DNA of 47,147 nucleotides, taken from Patescibacteria group bacterium (lineage in GTDB: Bacteria > Patescibacteriota > Patescibacteriia > Patescibacteriales > WJLG01). A model generated the notes under the pieces. It saw only the letters and a list, made by a program, of their open reading frames with translations, ran no database searches and was not told the DNA's origin. Below, piece after piece: positions 40,474 through 47,147 of the stretch (its first letter is position 1; each line of letters opens with the position of its first letter). The stretch is from NCBI GenBank assembly GCA_028716485.1, contig JAQUPS010000001.1:75935-123081 (forward strand), given 5' to 3'. Both the position numbers and the translations under genes were made by a program.

Positions 40474-41505
40474 CTAAATTTTTAATTTTTCATTTTTAAC
40501 TTTTAATTGTTTCCCGAGGTGCTCGTAGGCGTGCGGCGTGGCGATACGGCCACGGGGTGATCTGTCTAAAAATCCGAGACGAATTAAATATGGCTCGTAG
40601 ACATCTTCGATTGTTTCCATTTCTTCGCCTGTGGCCGCGGCAATCGTGTTCAGGCCGACCGGGCCGCCGGCAAATTTATCAATGATGGTTTCTAAAATTT
40701 TTCTATCCACCCAATCCAAACCGAGTTCGTCGATTTCCAGCATGCCGAAAGCGTCGCGGCAAGTGTTATCGGATAAACATCCATCACCTTTGACGGCCGA
40801 ATAATCGCGAACACGCTTGAGTAATCGGTTGGCAACGCGAGGCGTGCGGCGGGCGCGGGCGGCAATGGCGGCCACGGCGGCCGAATCAATTTCCACGCCC
40901 AAAATCTTGGCGCTGCGTTCCACGATTTTGGCAATATCTTTATTTTCGTAAAAATCCAAGTGATGATGATGGCCGAAGCGGTCACGCAATGGCGCGGAAA
41001 GCATGCTCACTTTGGTCGTGGCGCCGATCAAAGTGAAGCGCGGCAAATCAATGCGCACCGTGCGCGCCGCCGGACCCTTGCCCAAGATAATATCCAGCGC
41101 GTAATCTTCCATAGCCGGATACAAAATTTCTTCCACAGTTTTATTTAAGCGATGAATTTCGTCAATAAATAAAACATCGCCTTCTTCCAGATTGGATAAA
41201 ATCGCCGCCAAGTCGCCGGATTTTTCAATCGCCGGACCGGTGGTGACGCGGACATTGGCACCCATTTCGCGGGCGATCAGATGCGCCAGCGTGGTTTTGC
41301 CCAGGCCGGGCGCGCCGTAAAGCAAGACGTGCTCAATCGATTCTCCGCGTCCTTTAGCCGCCTGAATAGTTATCTCTAAACTATTTTTTACTTTGTCCTG
41401 GCCGATGTAATCAGAAAATTTTTGCGGCCGCAACGTCAAATCCAGCGAATTATCCTCGCTTTCTCCCTTAGGACTGATTATTCTTCCAATTTTTTCTTCG
41501 TTCAT
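40474..41505 (-). CDS. ruvB: Holliday junction branch migration helicase RuvB
   Basis: AAA+ motor that drives branch migration with RuvA. 343 residues. Walker [13 protein letters not shown], Walker [25 protein letters not shown], sensor [19 protein letters not shown] and the winged-helix segment [22 protein letters not shown] are all present. The last 11 residues ([11 protein letters not shown]) lie outside the fold and are encoded by a heptamer array that reaches the stop codon. ruvA and ruvC are not in the window. Confidence 0.97.
   Translation of the reverse strand: MNEEKIGRIISPKGESEDNSLDLTLRPQKFSDYIGQDKVKNSLEITIQAAKGRGESIEHVLLYGAPGLGKTTLAHLIAREMGANVRVTTGPAIEKSGDLAAILSNLEEGDVLFIDEIHRLNKTVEEILYPAMEDYALDIILGKGPAARTVRIDLPRFTLIGATTKVSMLSAPLRDRFGHHHHLDFYENKDIAKIVERSAKILGVEIDSAAVAAIAARARRTPRVANRLLKRVRDYSAVKGDGCLSDNTCRDAFGMLEIDELGLDWVDRKILETIIDKFAGGPVGLNTIAAATGEEMETIEDVYEPYLIRLGFLDRSPRGRIATPHAYEHLGKQLKVKNEKLKI
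40475..40509. repeat. Heptanucleotide array encoding the RuvB C-terminus
   Basis: TAAATTT, TTAATTT, TTCATTT, TTAACTT, TTAATTG. It forms the last codons and most of the stop of ruvB on the minus strand. Confidence 0.8.
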
Positions 41506-41515
41506 ATGTCACCTT

Positions 41516-41660
41516 GTCATCCTGAGCGTGTCGCGAAGGATCTATTTTGCGCGAAGCGCGCACATCATCGACAAAAATTTTTATCGTAGTAATATGGGCT
41601 TCCAAGGCAATAGATCCTTCACTCCGCTCCGCCGGCCGGCGGAGCTACGTTCAGGATGAC
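41516..41660. repeat. 145-bp element with GTCATCCTGAG / TTCAGGATGAC ends
   Basis: Termini GTCATCCTGAGCG...GTTCAGGATGAC; inner GAAGGATCTAT/ATAGATCCTTC also pair, with additional CGCGAAGCGCG and CCGGCCGGCGG hairpins. It fills most of the ruvB-uvrD spacer, on the upstream side of ruvB, so ruvB's promoter must lie within or beyond it. Confidence 0.88.
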
Positions 41661-41674
41661 AAAAAAAGTGTTTA

Positions 41675-41709
41675 CAAATTTCCAATCTCTAATTTCTAAT
41701 TTCGTTTTC
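41675..41709. repeat. Heptanucleotide array CTAATTT-type
   Basis: CAAATTT, CCAATCT, CTAATTT, CTAATTT, CGTTTTC. The units match those of the right arm at 23307-23334, so this is the same subfamily at a distant locus. Confidence 0.85.
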
Positions 41710-41765
41710 TATCCAATTCATTATCATCTCAATAATATACCCGATTCCCTCATCATTCAAGGCCT

Positions 41766-44700
41766 TTATAATTTCCGATATTCACAAATCCCGCTGTAAT
41801 CGCAGTATTTGCATTGCTGGCCGGGCGTGGACGGAAACTCGCCTTTTCTGATTGAGCGGATGGTCTCGGAAATTTTTTCATCAAGCTTGGCGAAATCTTT
41901 TTCCTTACCCAAGAATTCTATCTCGCTGTTGTCGTTGAGGTAGCTATAAGCCAGCGCGCCGACTTCCTGGCGGAATAATTCTTTGACGGCTTGCTGATAA
42001 ATCAATAATTGCGCTTTTTCATTGAATTCCAATTTTTCTTTGGGCTTGCCGGTTTTATAATCGACGATTTTCAGTTTTCCGTCAGGCAATTCGTCGATAC
42101 GGTCGATCTTACCGGCAATGGTAATCCCCTCGCCGTCGACTTTCAGCCTTAATTGGAAACCCCTTTCCAGAAATAAAACTTTCGGCCAATTATTCTTGTG
42201 CTCTTCAAAAAAAGCCTTGACTATCTCCTTGCCTTTATCGCGATATTCCTTGCGCTTGGCTTCGTTCTCATACCATTCGTCAATCCAAGATTCGTCGTAG
42301 ATTTTCAGACATTCTTCCAAGGAAATAAATCCTTCAGCTTCCCCTCCGGGGCGGTTCGGCTCAGGATGACAAAAGAGCGAGTCCTGTTTTTTTTCGCCGG
42401 CCTGTTTTACGGTCTCCAAAATTTTCTGCAAGGTCGAGTGCATAGTTTTGCCGAAAGACATCTGGTAATTGCCGCGCTTAGGCACGCGCAGAATATTATC
42501 AAAACGATATTGATAGGGACAGCGCTCGTAGGCTTCGAATTGGGAATAGGAAAATCTTTCCGGCGCCTTAGGAACCCAGTTTCCTTCTGCTTCCGCGGAG
42601 CTTCGCTGAGCAGGCCGACCGACCTTTTCAGAAGAAAATTTATTTTTTAACGGCTCGACTTTTTTCTCATCGGCATTGCTGATATCCAAATCTTCCACTA
42701 ATTTTGTTTCAATTAAAAACCGCGAGGCGCGGCGCTCCCGTTTGCCGCCCGCATCAGAGGACCAGGAAAAATAAACGCCTTTTTTGGCGCGGGTGATCGC
42801 CACATAAAACAAGCGCCGTTCTTCTTCCAGATGATGTTCGCCTTCCGGAATTATTTCATCAAGCAAAGCGTCAGGAATCTTGATTGATTCGCTCCGCTCC
42901 GTGGAAGGAAAACGCTTGTCGATCAGATTTATAACAAAAACATATTTGAATTCCAAGCCTTTGGCCGCATGCACGGTCATTATCTTAATCATTGCCGGAT
43001 CATCTTCGTCGCTGGCCGGCAGCGTTCCCTGCTCGCCGGCTTCGATCTCGACTTCCAGTTCGGCTAAAAATTCCCGCACGGATTTGTCATCGGCTTCGCT
43101 TTCAAAATCCTTGATCCGCTTATAGAATTGATTAATCCGGCTGCTATCCAAAATCGCCTGCCGTTCTTCCTGCTTCCGCAAAAAATTTCCATAGCCGGTG
43201 TCTTCCAAAAAATCGATGAATATTTCTGAAACCGGCTTATAGCGAGCGTCGGCCGCGTGCTTTTTGAACACGGCCAAAAATTTATTTATTTTTTCCAGCG
43301 TTGCCTTGCCCAAGCCCAGCGCCGAGGCCTCGTTCAAGACTTTATAAAGCGAAATACCCTTGCGATAAACGGAATAATTCAGGCTGGCCAATTCTTCGGC
43401 GGAAAAATTAAATACCGGCAAGGTCAAAGCCTTATACAGAGCCGCGCCGTCATATTGGTCGGCAATCGCCGTCAGATAATTAATAGAATTCAAAACCGGG
43501 GCAACGGCGTAAAGTCCGCGCGAGGAAAATAATTTATAAGGAAAATGCGCCTCGTCTAGATAGGCGCAGATTTCCTTGCTCGCTTCATTGGATCTAGCCA
43601 AAACGGCAAAATCTCCCCAGCTCGCTTCTTTATCCTGCGCCTTAATTTCGGCAATTTTATTAACCACTCGCACCATCTCGTCGGCCGTGTCGGCGCCGCG
43701 GATAACCTCAACCGCGCCAGGGCCTTTTTCATTAGCCTCGAGTTTCTTGGATAATTTTTCACCATCATTTTTAAGTTGTTCTTCCAGGCGATTGGGATTA
43801 TTCAATTTGATGAATTCATAAGACAAGTCCAGAATATTCTGCCGGTTGCGGTAATTTTCTATTAAAAATATTTGTTTGACGGCCGGATAATCTTTCTTGA
43901 ATTCCAAGATATTGGCCATGGCCGCGCCGCGGAAGCGGTAGATCGCCTGGTCATCGTCGCCGACAACCGTAATATTATTCTGCGGAGCGGCGAGCAATTT
44001 CACCAATTCATACTGCGCCCAATTGGTATCCTGAAATTCATCGACCAGAATATATTTGAATCTGGCCTGATAGCGCGCCAGGATATTCGGCCGCTCGCGG
44101 AAAAGTTTCAGGCAATAATTTATCAAATCCCCGAAATCCAGCGAATTATTTTCCAAAAGCAAATTTTGATAAATATGGTAAGCATTGGCGGCTTCTTCGA
44201 TTTTTTTCACTTCCATTTCCGCGACCTCTTGATCAAATTCGCCCTTGGCATTTTGAAAAAACTCGGAAATATCAACTTTTTTCTTTTTTCCTTTCACGCC
44301 GCTCATCATCCCATCCAGATTCTGCCGCAACTCCTCGGCATACTGCAAATATTCCAGCGGCGTAATGTCTTCGTCCTTGCAGCGGGAAAAATGCTTCAGC
44401 AGGTCGCGGATGAATTTGGTCGGATTGCCCATCGGCCGATAATAATCCAAGCCAAAACGATCCAAATGTTTTTTAAATAAAGCGTATTGCTCGTATTCAT
44501 TCAATAATTTATAATCAGTCGGCAAGCCGATTTCCAAGCCGGCTTCTTTCAAAATCGTGTCGCAGAAAGAATGGAAAGTGGAAATAGACAAATCAAAAAA
44601 TGCGCCGTAAGGCAGCAGCCGGTCCACCCGCTCTTCCATTTCGCCGGCGGCTTTATCGGTAAAGGTCAAAGCCAAAATTTCCTCGGACTTCGCCTTGCCC

Positions 44701-44840
44701 GAATTGATCAAGCCGACGATGCGCTCGGAAATAACACTGGTCTTGCCCGTCCCCGCTCCGGCTACTATCAATAACGGCCCTTCGCCGAATTTCACGGCCT
44801 CCTCCTGCTCTTTATTTAATTGGGTTTTTTTCATTTCCAT
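41766..44840 (-). CDS. UvrD/PcrA-type helicase fused to a RecB-like Fe-S nuclease domain
   Basis: 1024 residues, superfamily I 3'-5' DNA helicase: Walker A AGAGTGKTS (27-35), FTDKAAGEMEERV, VDEFQDTNWAQYEL, GDDDQAIYRFRGA, TVHAAKGLEFKYVFV and LFYVAITRAKKGVY. The last 260 residues form a PD-(D/E)XK nuclease domain (FSYSQFEAYERCPYQYRF, GKIDRIDEL, IVDYKTGK) with cysteines at about 772 and at 1010, 1013 and 1019 (CKYCDYSGIC), the AddB-type Fe-S arrangement. Three insertions, KVGRPAQRSSAEAEG, STERSESI and CHPEPNRPGGEAEGF, look derived from the GTCATCC repeat family. Likely a stand-alone recombination/repair helicase-nuclease. Confidence 0.93.
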   Translation of the reverse strand: MEMKKTQLNKEQEEAVKFGEGPLLIVAGAGTGKTSVISERIVGLINSGKAKSEEILALTFTDKAAGEMEERVDRLLPYGAFFDLSISTFHSFCDTILKEAGLEIGLPTDYKLLNEYEQYALFKKHLDRFGLDYYRPMGNPTKFIRDLLKHFSRCKDEDITPLEYLQYAEELRQNLDGMMSGVKGKKKKVDISEFFQNAKGEFDQEVAEMEVKKIEEAANAYHIYQNLLLENNSLDFGDLINYCLKLFRERPNILARYQARFKYILVDEFQDTNWAQYELVKLLAAPQNNITVVGDDDQAIYRFRGAAMANILEFKKDYPAVKQIFLIENYRNRQNILDLSYEFIKLNNPNRLEEQLKNDGEKLSKKLEANEKGPGAVEVIRGADTADEMVRVVNKIAEIKAQDKEASWGDFAVLARSNEASKEICAYLDEAHFPYKLFSSRGLYAVAPVLNSINYLTAIADQYDGAALYKALTLPVFNFSAEELASLNYSVYRKGISLYKVLNEASALGLGKATLEKINKFLAVFKKHAADARYKPVSEIFIDFLEDTGYGNFLRKQEERQAILDSSRINQFYKRIKDFESEADDKSVREFLAELEVEIEAGEQGTLPASDEDDPAMIKIMTVHAAKGLEFKYVFVINLIDKRFPSTERSESIKIPDALLDEIIPEGEHHLEEERRLFYVAITRAKKGVYFSWSSDAGGKRERRASRFLIETKLVEDLDISNADEKKVEPLKNKFSSEKVGRPAQRSSAEAEGNWVPKAPERFSYSQFEAYERCPYQYRFDNILRVPKRGNYQMSFGKTMHSTLQKILETVKQAGEKKQDSLFCHPEPNRPGGEAEGFISLEECLKIYDESWIDEWYENEAKRKEYRDKGKEIVKAFFEEHKNNWPKVLFLERGFQLRLKVDGEGITIAGKIDRIDELPDGKLKIVDYKTGKPKEKLEFNEKAQLLIYQQAVKELFRQEVGALAYSYLNDNSEIEFLGKEKDFAKLDEKISETIRSIRKGEFPSTPGQQCKYCDYSGICEYRKL
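42335..42371. repeat. GTCATCC-type element inside the UvrD-like gene
   Basis: Minus strand: GTCATCCTGAGCCGAACCGC followed by CCCGGAGGGG and GAAGCTGAAGGAT. It is translated without stop as CHPEPNRPGGEAEGF in the linker between helicase and nuclease motifs. Confidence 0.8.
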
Positions 44841-44877
44841 ATATTCAATGTTAGCTCATTAAAATCGCCATGGCAAA

Positions 44878-44906
44878 TGGACAAAAACTATATTTTCTAT
44901 TATTAT
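44878..44906 (+). promoter_or_regulatory. Promoter of uvrC, predicting a leaderless mRNA
   Basis: TGGACA, 17-bp spacer, TATTAT; seven bases then separate the -10 from the ATG at 44914. Transcription would start at or next to the start codon. Confidence 0.6.
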
Positions 44907-44913
44907 AGAAGCC

Positions 44914-46209
44914 ATGAATTTGGACAAAGTCAAAAAGCTAAATATCCCGACCGGGCCGGGGTCTTATCAGTATTATAATAAAGCCAGCACGATTATTTAT
45001 GTCGGCAAGGCCGCGAATTTAAGGTCGCGGGTGCTTTCGTATTGGCGGGAAAGTTCGGATTTGGCGCCAGACAAGCGGCAGATGCTTGCGGAAATACGAG
45101 AGATAAAATGGGTCGAAACCGACACGGAAATCGAAGCGTTATTATTAGAGGCTAATCTGGTGAAAAAATATCAGCCAAAATATAATGTGATGCTCAAAGA
45201 CGATAAGCGATATGCTTATATAAAAATATCTCTTGAAGATCAGTGGCCGCGAGTTTTTCTGACCAGAGAGATTGATAAGCAGGGAAAATATTTCGGGCCG
45301 TTCTTGAGCGCCGAATCAGTGAAGGAAGTCTTGAAGATCATCCGCTACATCTGGCCTTTCCGTTCGTGTTCGACTTTGCCCAGGCGGGCTTGTCTATATT
45401 ACCGCATCGGCAAATGTCCGGGGATGTGCCAATATCCGATCGATCATAGCGAGTATTTAAAAACAGTAAGCGAGATTACTTCTTTTTTAGAAGGAAGAAG
45501 GCGAGAAGTGGAGAGAAATTTGAAATTGGAAATTAGAAAATTGGAAAGTTCAGCAAATCGAACCGAAATGGAAGAAAATAAATTAGCAATGTTGAATTAC
45601 CGGCTGTTTAGCTTGGAAAAAGTTTTAGCCAACTCGCGCATTTTAACCGTGGGAGAAAAATACGCCGCCGACGTGATTGAATTGGCCAAGACTTTGAACC
45701 TGCCGAAAATTCCGCAAAGAATCGAGGGCTATGATATTTCCAATATTTTCGGGAAAGAAGCGGTCGGATCGATGGTGGTTTTTGCCGCCGGCGAGCCGGA
45801 AAAGAACGAATACCGGAAATTCAAAATAAAAGGGCTTACGGCTCAAGGCATAAGGCTCAAGGCTGATGACACTGGCATGTTAAAAGAAATTTTGGAACGG
45901 CGATTTCATAATGACTGGCCGCGGCCGGATTTGATCATCGTCGACGGCGGCAAGGGCCAGCTCAATGCCTGCTTATCAATTTTGAAAAAATTAAAACTTG
46001 ATATTCCGATTATCGCCGTTTCCAAAGGCGAAGGCTTGCGCTCCGCCCACGCGCCGGACAAAATATTTTTCCCCGGGATGAGAACTCCCCTGCTTCTTCC
46101 GCTCGCCTCCCCTTCTCTCCATATCATCAAACGCGTCCGCGACGAAGCACACCGCTTCGCCATCGGTTTCCACCGGCAAAGACGGTCAAAAAATTGGTTA
46201 AACAAATAA
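44914..46209 (+). CDS. uvrC: UvrC, short form without the C-terminal HhH domains
   Basis: Nucleotide-excision-repair endonuclease subunit. 431 residues against about 600 in most bacteria. N-terminal GIY-YIG domain (GPGSYQYYNKASTIIYVGKA, 14-33; EIEALLLEANLVKK with the metal Glu); four cysteines C152, C160, C168, C172 as in the Fe-S cluster of UvrC; RNase H-like C-terminal nuclease with EGYDISN, IIVDGGKGQL and RDEAHRFAI. The protein ends shortly after DEAHRF, so the tandem helix-hairpin-helix is missing. A heptamer array at 45515-45550 encodes LKLEIRKLES in the UVR region. Promoter spacing suggests a leaderless transcript. Confidence 0.92.
   Translation: MNLDKVKKLNIPTGPGSYQYYNKASTIIYVGKAANLRSRVLSYWRESSDLAPDKRQMLAEIREIKWVETDTEIEALLLEANLVKKYQPKYNVMLKDDKRYAYIKISLEDQWPRVFLTREIDKQGKYFGPFLSAESVKEVLKIIRYIWPFRSCSTLPRRACLYYRIGKCPGMCQYPIDHSEYLKTVSEITSFLEGRRREVERNLKLEIRKLESSANRTEMEENKLAMLNYRLFSLEKVLANSRILTVGEKYAADVIELAKTLNLPKIPQRIEGYDISNIFGKEAVGSMVVFAAGEPEKNEYRKFKIKGLTAQGIRLKADDTGMLKEILERRFHNDWPRPDLIIVDGGKGQLNACLSILKKLKLDIPIIAVSKGEGLRSAHAPDKIFFPGMRTPLLLPLASPSLHIIKRVRDEAHRFAIGFHRQRRSKNWLNK
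45515..45550. repeat. Heptanucleotide array inside uvrC (GAAATTR-type)
   Basis: GAAATTT, GAAATTG, GAAATTA, GAAAATTG (one extra base), GAAAGTT. Same subfamily as 23265-23292. It lies in the charged helical region between the two nuclease domains, where an insertion is least harmful. Confidence 0.75.
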
Positions 46210-46240
46210 AAAAGAGGATCCTGAAATGAATCCTCTTTGA
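46208..46240. terminator. Terminator between uvrC and the convergent lipoprotein gene
   Basis: AAAGAGGAT/ATCCTCTTT stem with a short loop, A-rich on the left and T-rich on the right. Works in both directions. Confidence 0.8.
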
Positions 46241-46256
46241 ATTTTTACACCCAACC

Positions 46257-46910
46257 TTAATGCGCCATCGGCTTGCTAAGATTGGTGCTGGAAAAAACTG
46301 CCTGACCAACATAATATGTCGTGTCAGTAGAAAAATCGTAATAATGAACTTCAAAATGATCGCTAGCGGATACGGCCGGGCTTCCAGATTCAATCATTAC
46401 GATTTTTTCTTTTATCCCTCTGCCAAGATCTCCTGGCACATAGTATATGTACGCCAGAGCATCACTTAGAGTAGTTAGTATTTTTTTATTCCCCAAATAA
46501 ACCTCGGCGGCACCACCATAAGATGCAACACCGCCTTCATACCAACTAAAATCAATAAGTGCGACAACAGGAGTATTTTTTACCATTCCGCCCCAACAAG
46601 AAACCCCACCTCCATTATTGTCTGACATTCGAGCTACTAGCGCAGTCTGATAATAATATTTAACAGAATCAGAAGCGCGTATGGCACTTCCGCCAAAAGA
46701 CGTTATGGCAACTCCCGGAAATGCTGTGTCAGATTTTATCAGATTAAACATGGGTACTGCCGAACCTTCAAGGGCTGCCTGAGCGACAAAAAATTCCGCA
46801 TTTGAGGTGGAATCAGTACTGCTGGTCGTCTGAGCGGGATTACTGTTCTTGCCACAACCGACAACCAGAACAGAAAAAAACACTATCGCTAACACCGCTA
46901 TCTTTCTCAT
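46257..46910 (-). CDS. Lipoprotein of unknown function, 217 aa
   Basis: Signal peptide with lipobox VLVVGC (lipid Cys19), then a Ser/Thr/Asn-rich linker (NSNPAQTTSSTDSTSN) and a beta-rich domain with no recognised motif; one Cys in the mature part (VSCWGGMV). AAAGGAG lies 7 bp before the ATG. Own promoter at 46986-47014. No paralogue of it appears in the window, though the layout resembles the 163-aa secreted protein: strong promoter, strong ribosome-binding site, single gene. Confidence 0.8.
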   Translation of the reverse strand: MRKIAVLAIVFFSVLVVGCGKNSNPAQTTSSTDSTSNAEFFVAQAALEGSAVPMFNLIKSDTAFPGVAITSFGGSAIRASDSVKYYYQTALVARMSDNNGGGVSCWGGMVKNTPVVALIDFSWYEGGVASYGGAAEVYLGNKKILTTLSDALAYIYYVPGDLGRGIKEKIVMIESGSPAVSASDHFEVHYYDFSTDTTYYVGQAVFSSTNLSKPMAH

Positions 46911-46985
46911 AGATAGCTCCTTTCGTTAAATTGTTTATAAAATGAACATTTTAAGACCATTTCTTTATTAAAATAGTCTTATGTA

Positions 46986-47014
46986 TACATAGCAAACAAT
47001 TATGTTTTTGTCAA
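46986..47014 (-). promoter_or_regulatory. Promoter of the 217-aa lipoprotein gene
   Basis: On the minus strand TTGACA, 17-bp spacer, TATGTA; perfect -35. The leader is about 70 nt. Confidence 0.75.
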
Positions 47015-47040
47015 GCATTGCGTAATAGCCCAATAGCTTG

Positions 47041-47082
47041 GAAACGTTTTGATATAATAAACAGATATCAAATTAACGTTTC
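47041..47082. promoter_or_regulatory. Palindromic promoter/operator or element end upstream of the right-edge gene
   Basis: GAAACGTT (47041-47048) and AACGTTTC (47075-47082), with TTGATAT and ATATCAA nested inside. The left inner arm includes TATAAT (47053-47058), a -10 sequence for the gene at 47088. A repressor bound here would cover the promoter; alternatively this is a terminal inverted structure of a transposon. Confidence 0.5.
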
Positions 47083-47087
47083 TTCGT

Positions 47088-47147
47088 ATGGCTTACACAA
47101 CCAATCCCCGGATGCCCAGACTGCGGGCTAAAGCGGTTAAACTGGTC
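47088..47147 (+). CDS. Start of a probable IS481/IS3-like transposase (cut by window edge)
   Basis: Only 20 codons are visible, MAYTTNPRMPRLRAKAVKLV. This opening resembles the N-terminal helix-turn-helix of IS481-type transposases found in Patescibacteria, where a short lead of the form 'M-Y-T-T-N-P-x-x-P-x-x-R' precedes the first helix. The resemblance is from memory and the visible part is too short for certainty. Confidence 0.4.
   Translation, partial: MAYTTNPRMPRLRAKAVKLV

Overview
The window looks like part of a bacterial chromosome from the Candidate Phyla Radiation (Patescibacteria), probably a Parcubacteria-type lineage. The grounds are indirect: short versions of core proteins (IF-2 of 658 aa, UvrC without its C-terminal HhH region), a cytoplasmic multi-PAS kinase and CheY-like regulators typical of these genomes, cohesin/IPT/dockerin surface proteins, and three intron-free tRNAs. 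UGA is a normal stop: the acetyltransferase gene ends in a TGA that overlaps the queA ATG. No rRNA and no CRISPR array are visible.

Layout. 1-2113 (minus): pilT (cut by the edge), rnc, nusB, rpmF. 2276-15279 (minus): a surface and signalling block made of a giant IPT/TIG-repeat dockerin protein, a membrane-anchored cohesin protein, a PAS/GAF histidine kinase and two stand-alone receiver proteins. 15855-19072 (plus): purC, a divergent purE and purB, three consecutive purine steps. 19292-19716 (minus): tRNA-Lys, tRNA-Met and tRNA-Arg. 19906-23119 (minus): HU, RNase Y and a thioredoxin-fold lipoprotein, divergent from trxB and rnhB (plus). 25053-27969 (minus): a tandemly duplicated two-gene lipoprotein operon that carried the 3' end of rnhB with it. 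28223-31221 (plus): a small unknown gene, infB, rbfA. 31296-33951: small secreted or unknown proteins and an NrnA-like DHH phosphoesterase. 34021-44840 (minus): trmD, ftsH, rpsA, queA, an acetyltransferase, ruvB and a UvrD/RecB-nuclease fusion. 44914-46209 (plus): a short uvrC. A lipoprotein follows, then the first 20 codons of a probable transposase at the right edge.

The most unusual content is what fills the gaps between genes and sometimes enters them. (i) Arrays of heptanucleotide units occur at more than a dozen places. The unit sequence differs by locus but the 7-nt period is the same, and several loci have two arrays facing each other as an inverted pair. They fill both tRNA spacers and run into the coding ends of queA and ruvB and into the middle of queA and uvrC. 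(ii) A 45-bp twin-hairpin element has five copies: immediately 5' of infB and ftsH, 3' of rny and ftsH, and in frame inside the NrnA-like gene. (iii) Elements with GTCATCCTGAG-type ends lie in spacers and are translated inside queA and the UvrD-like gene. (iv) Two long imperfect palindromes of about 160 bp are present. Together these suggest a genome colonised by several families of small palindromic repeats that tolerate, or exploit, insertion into coding sequence.

Working together: the cohesin and dockerin proteins could form a calcium-dependent surface assembly on the cell, encoded beside a sensor kinase and two receivers. Most of the other genes are housekeeping: translation, RNA decay, DNA repair and proteolysis.
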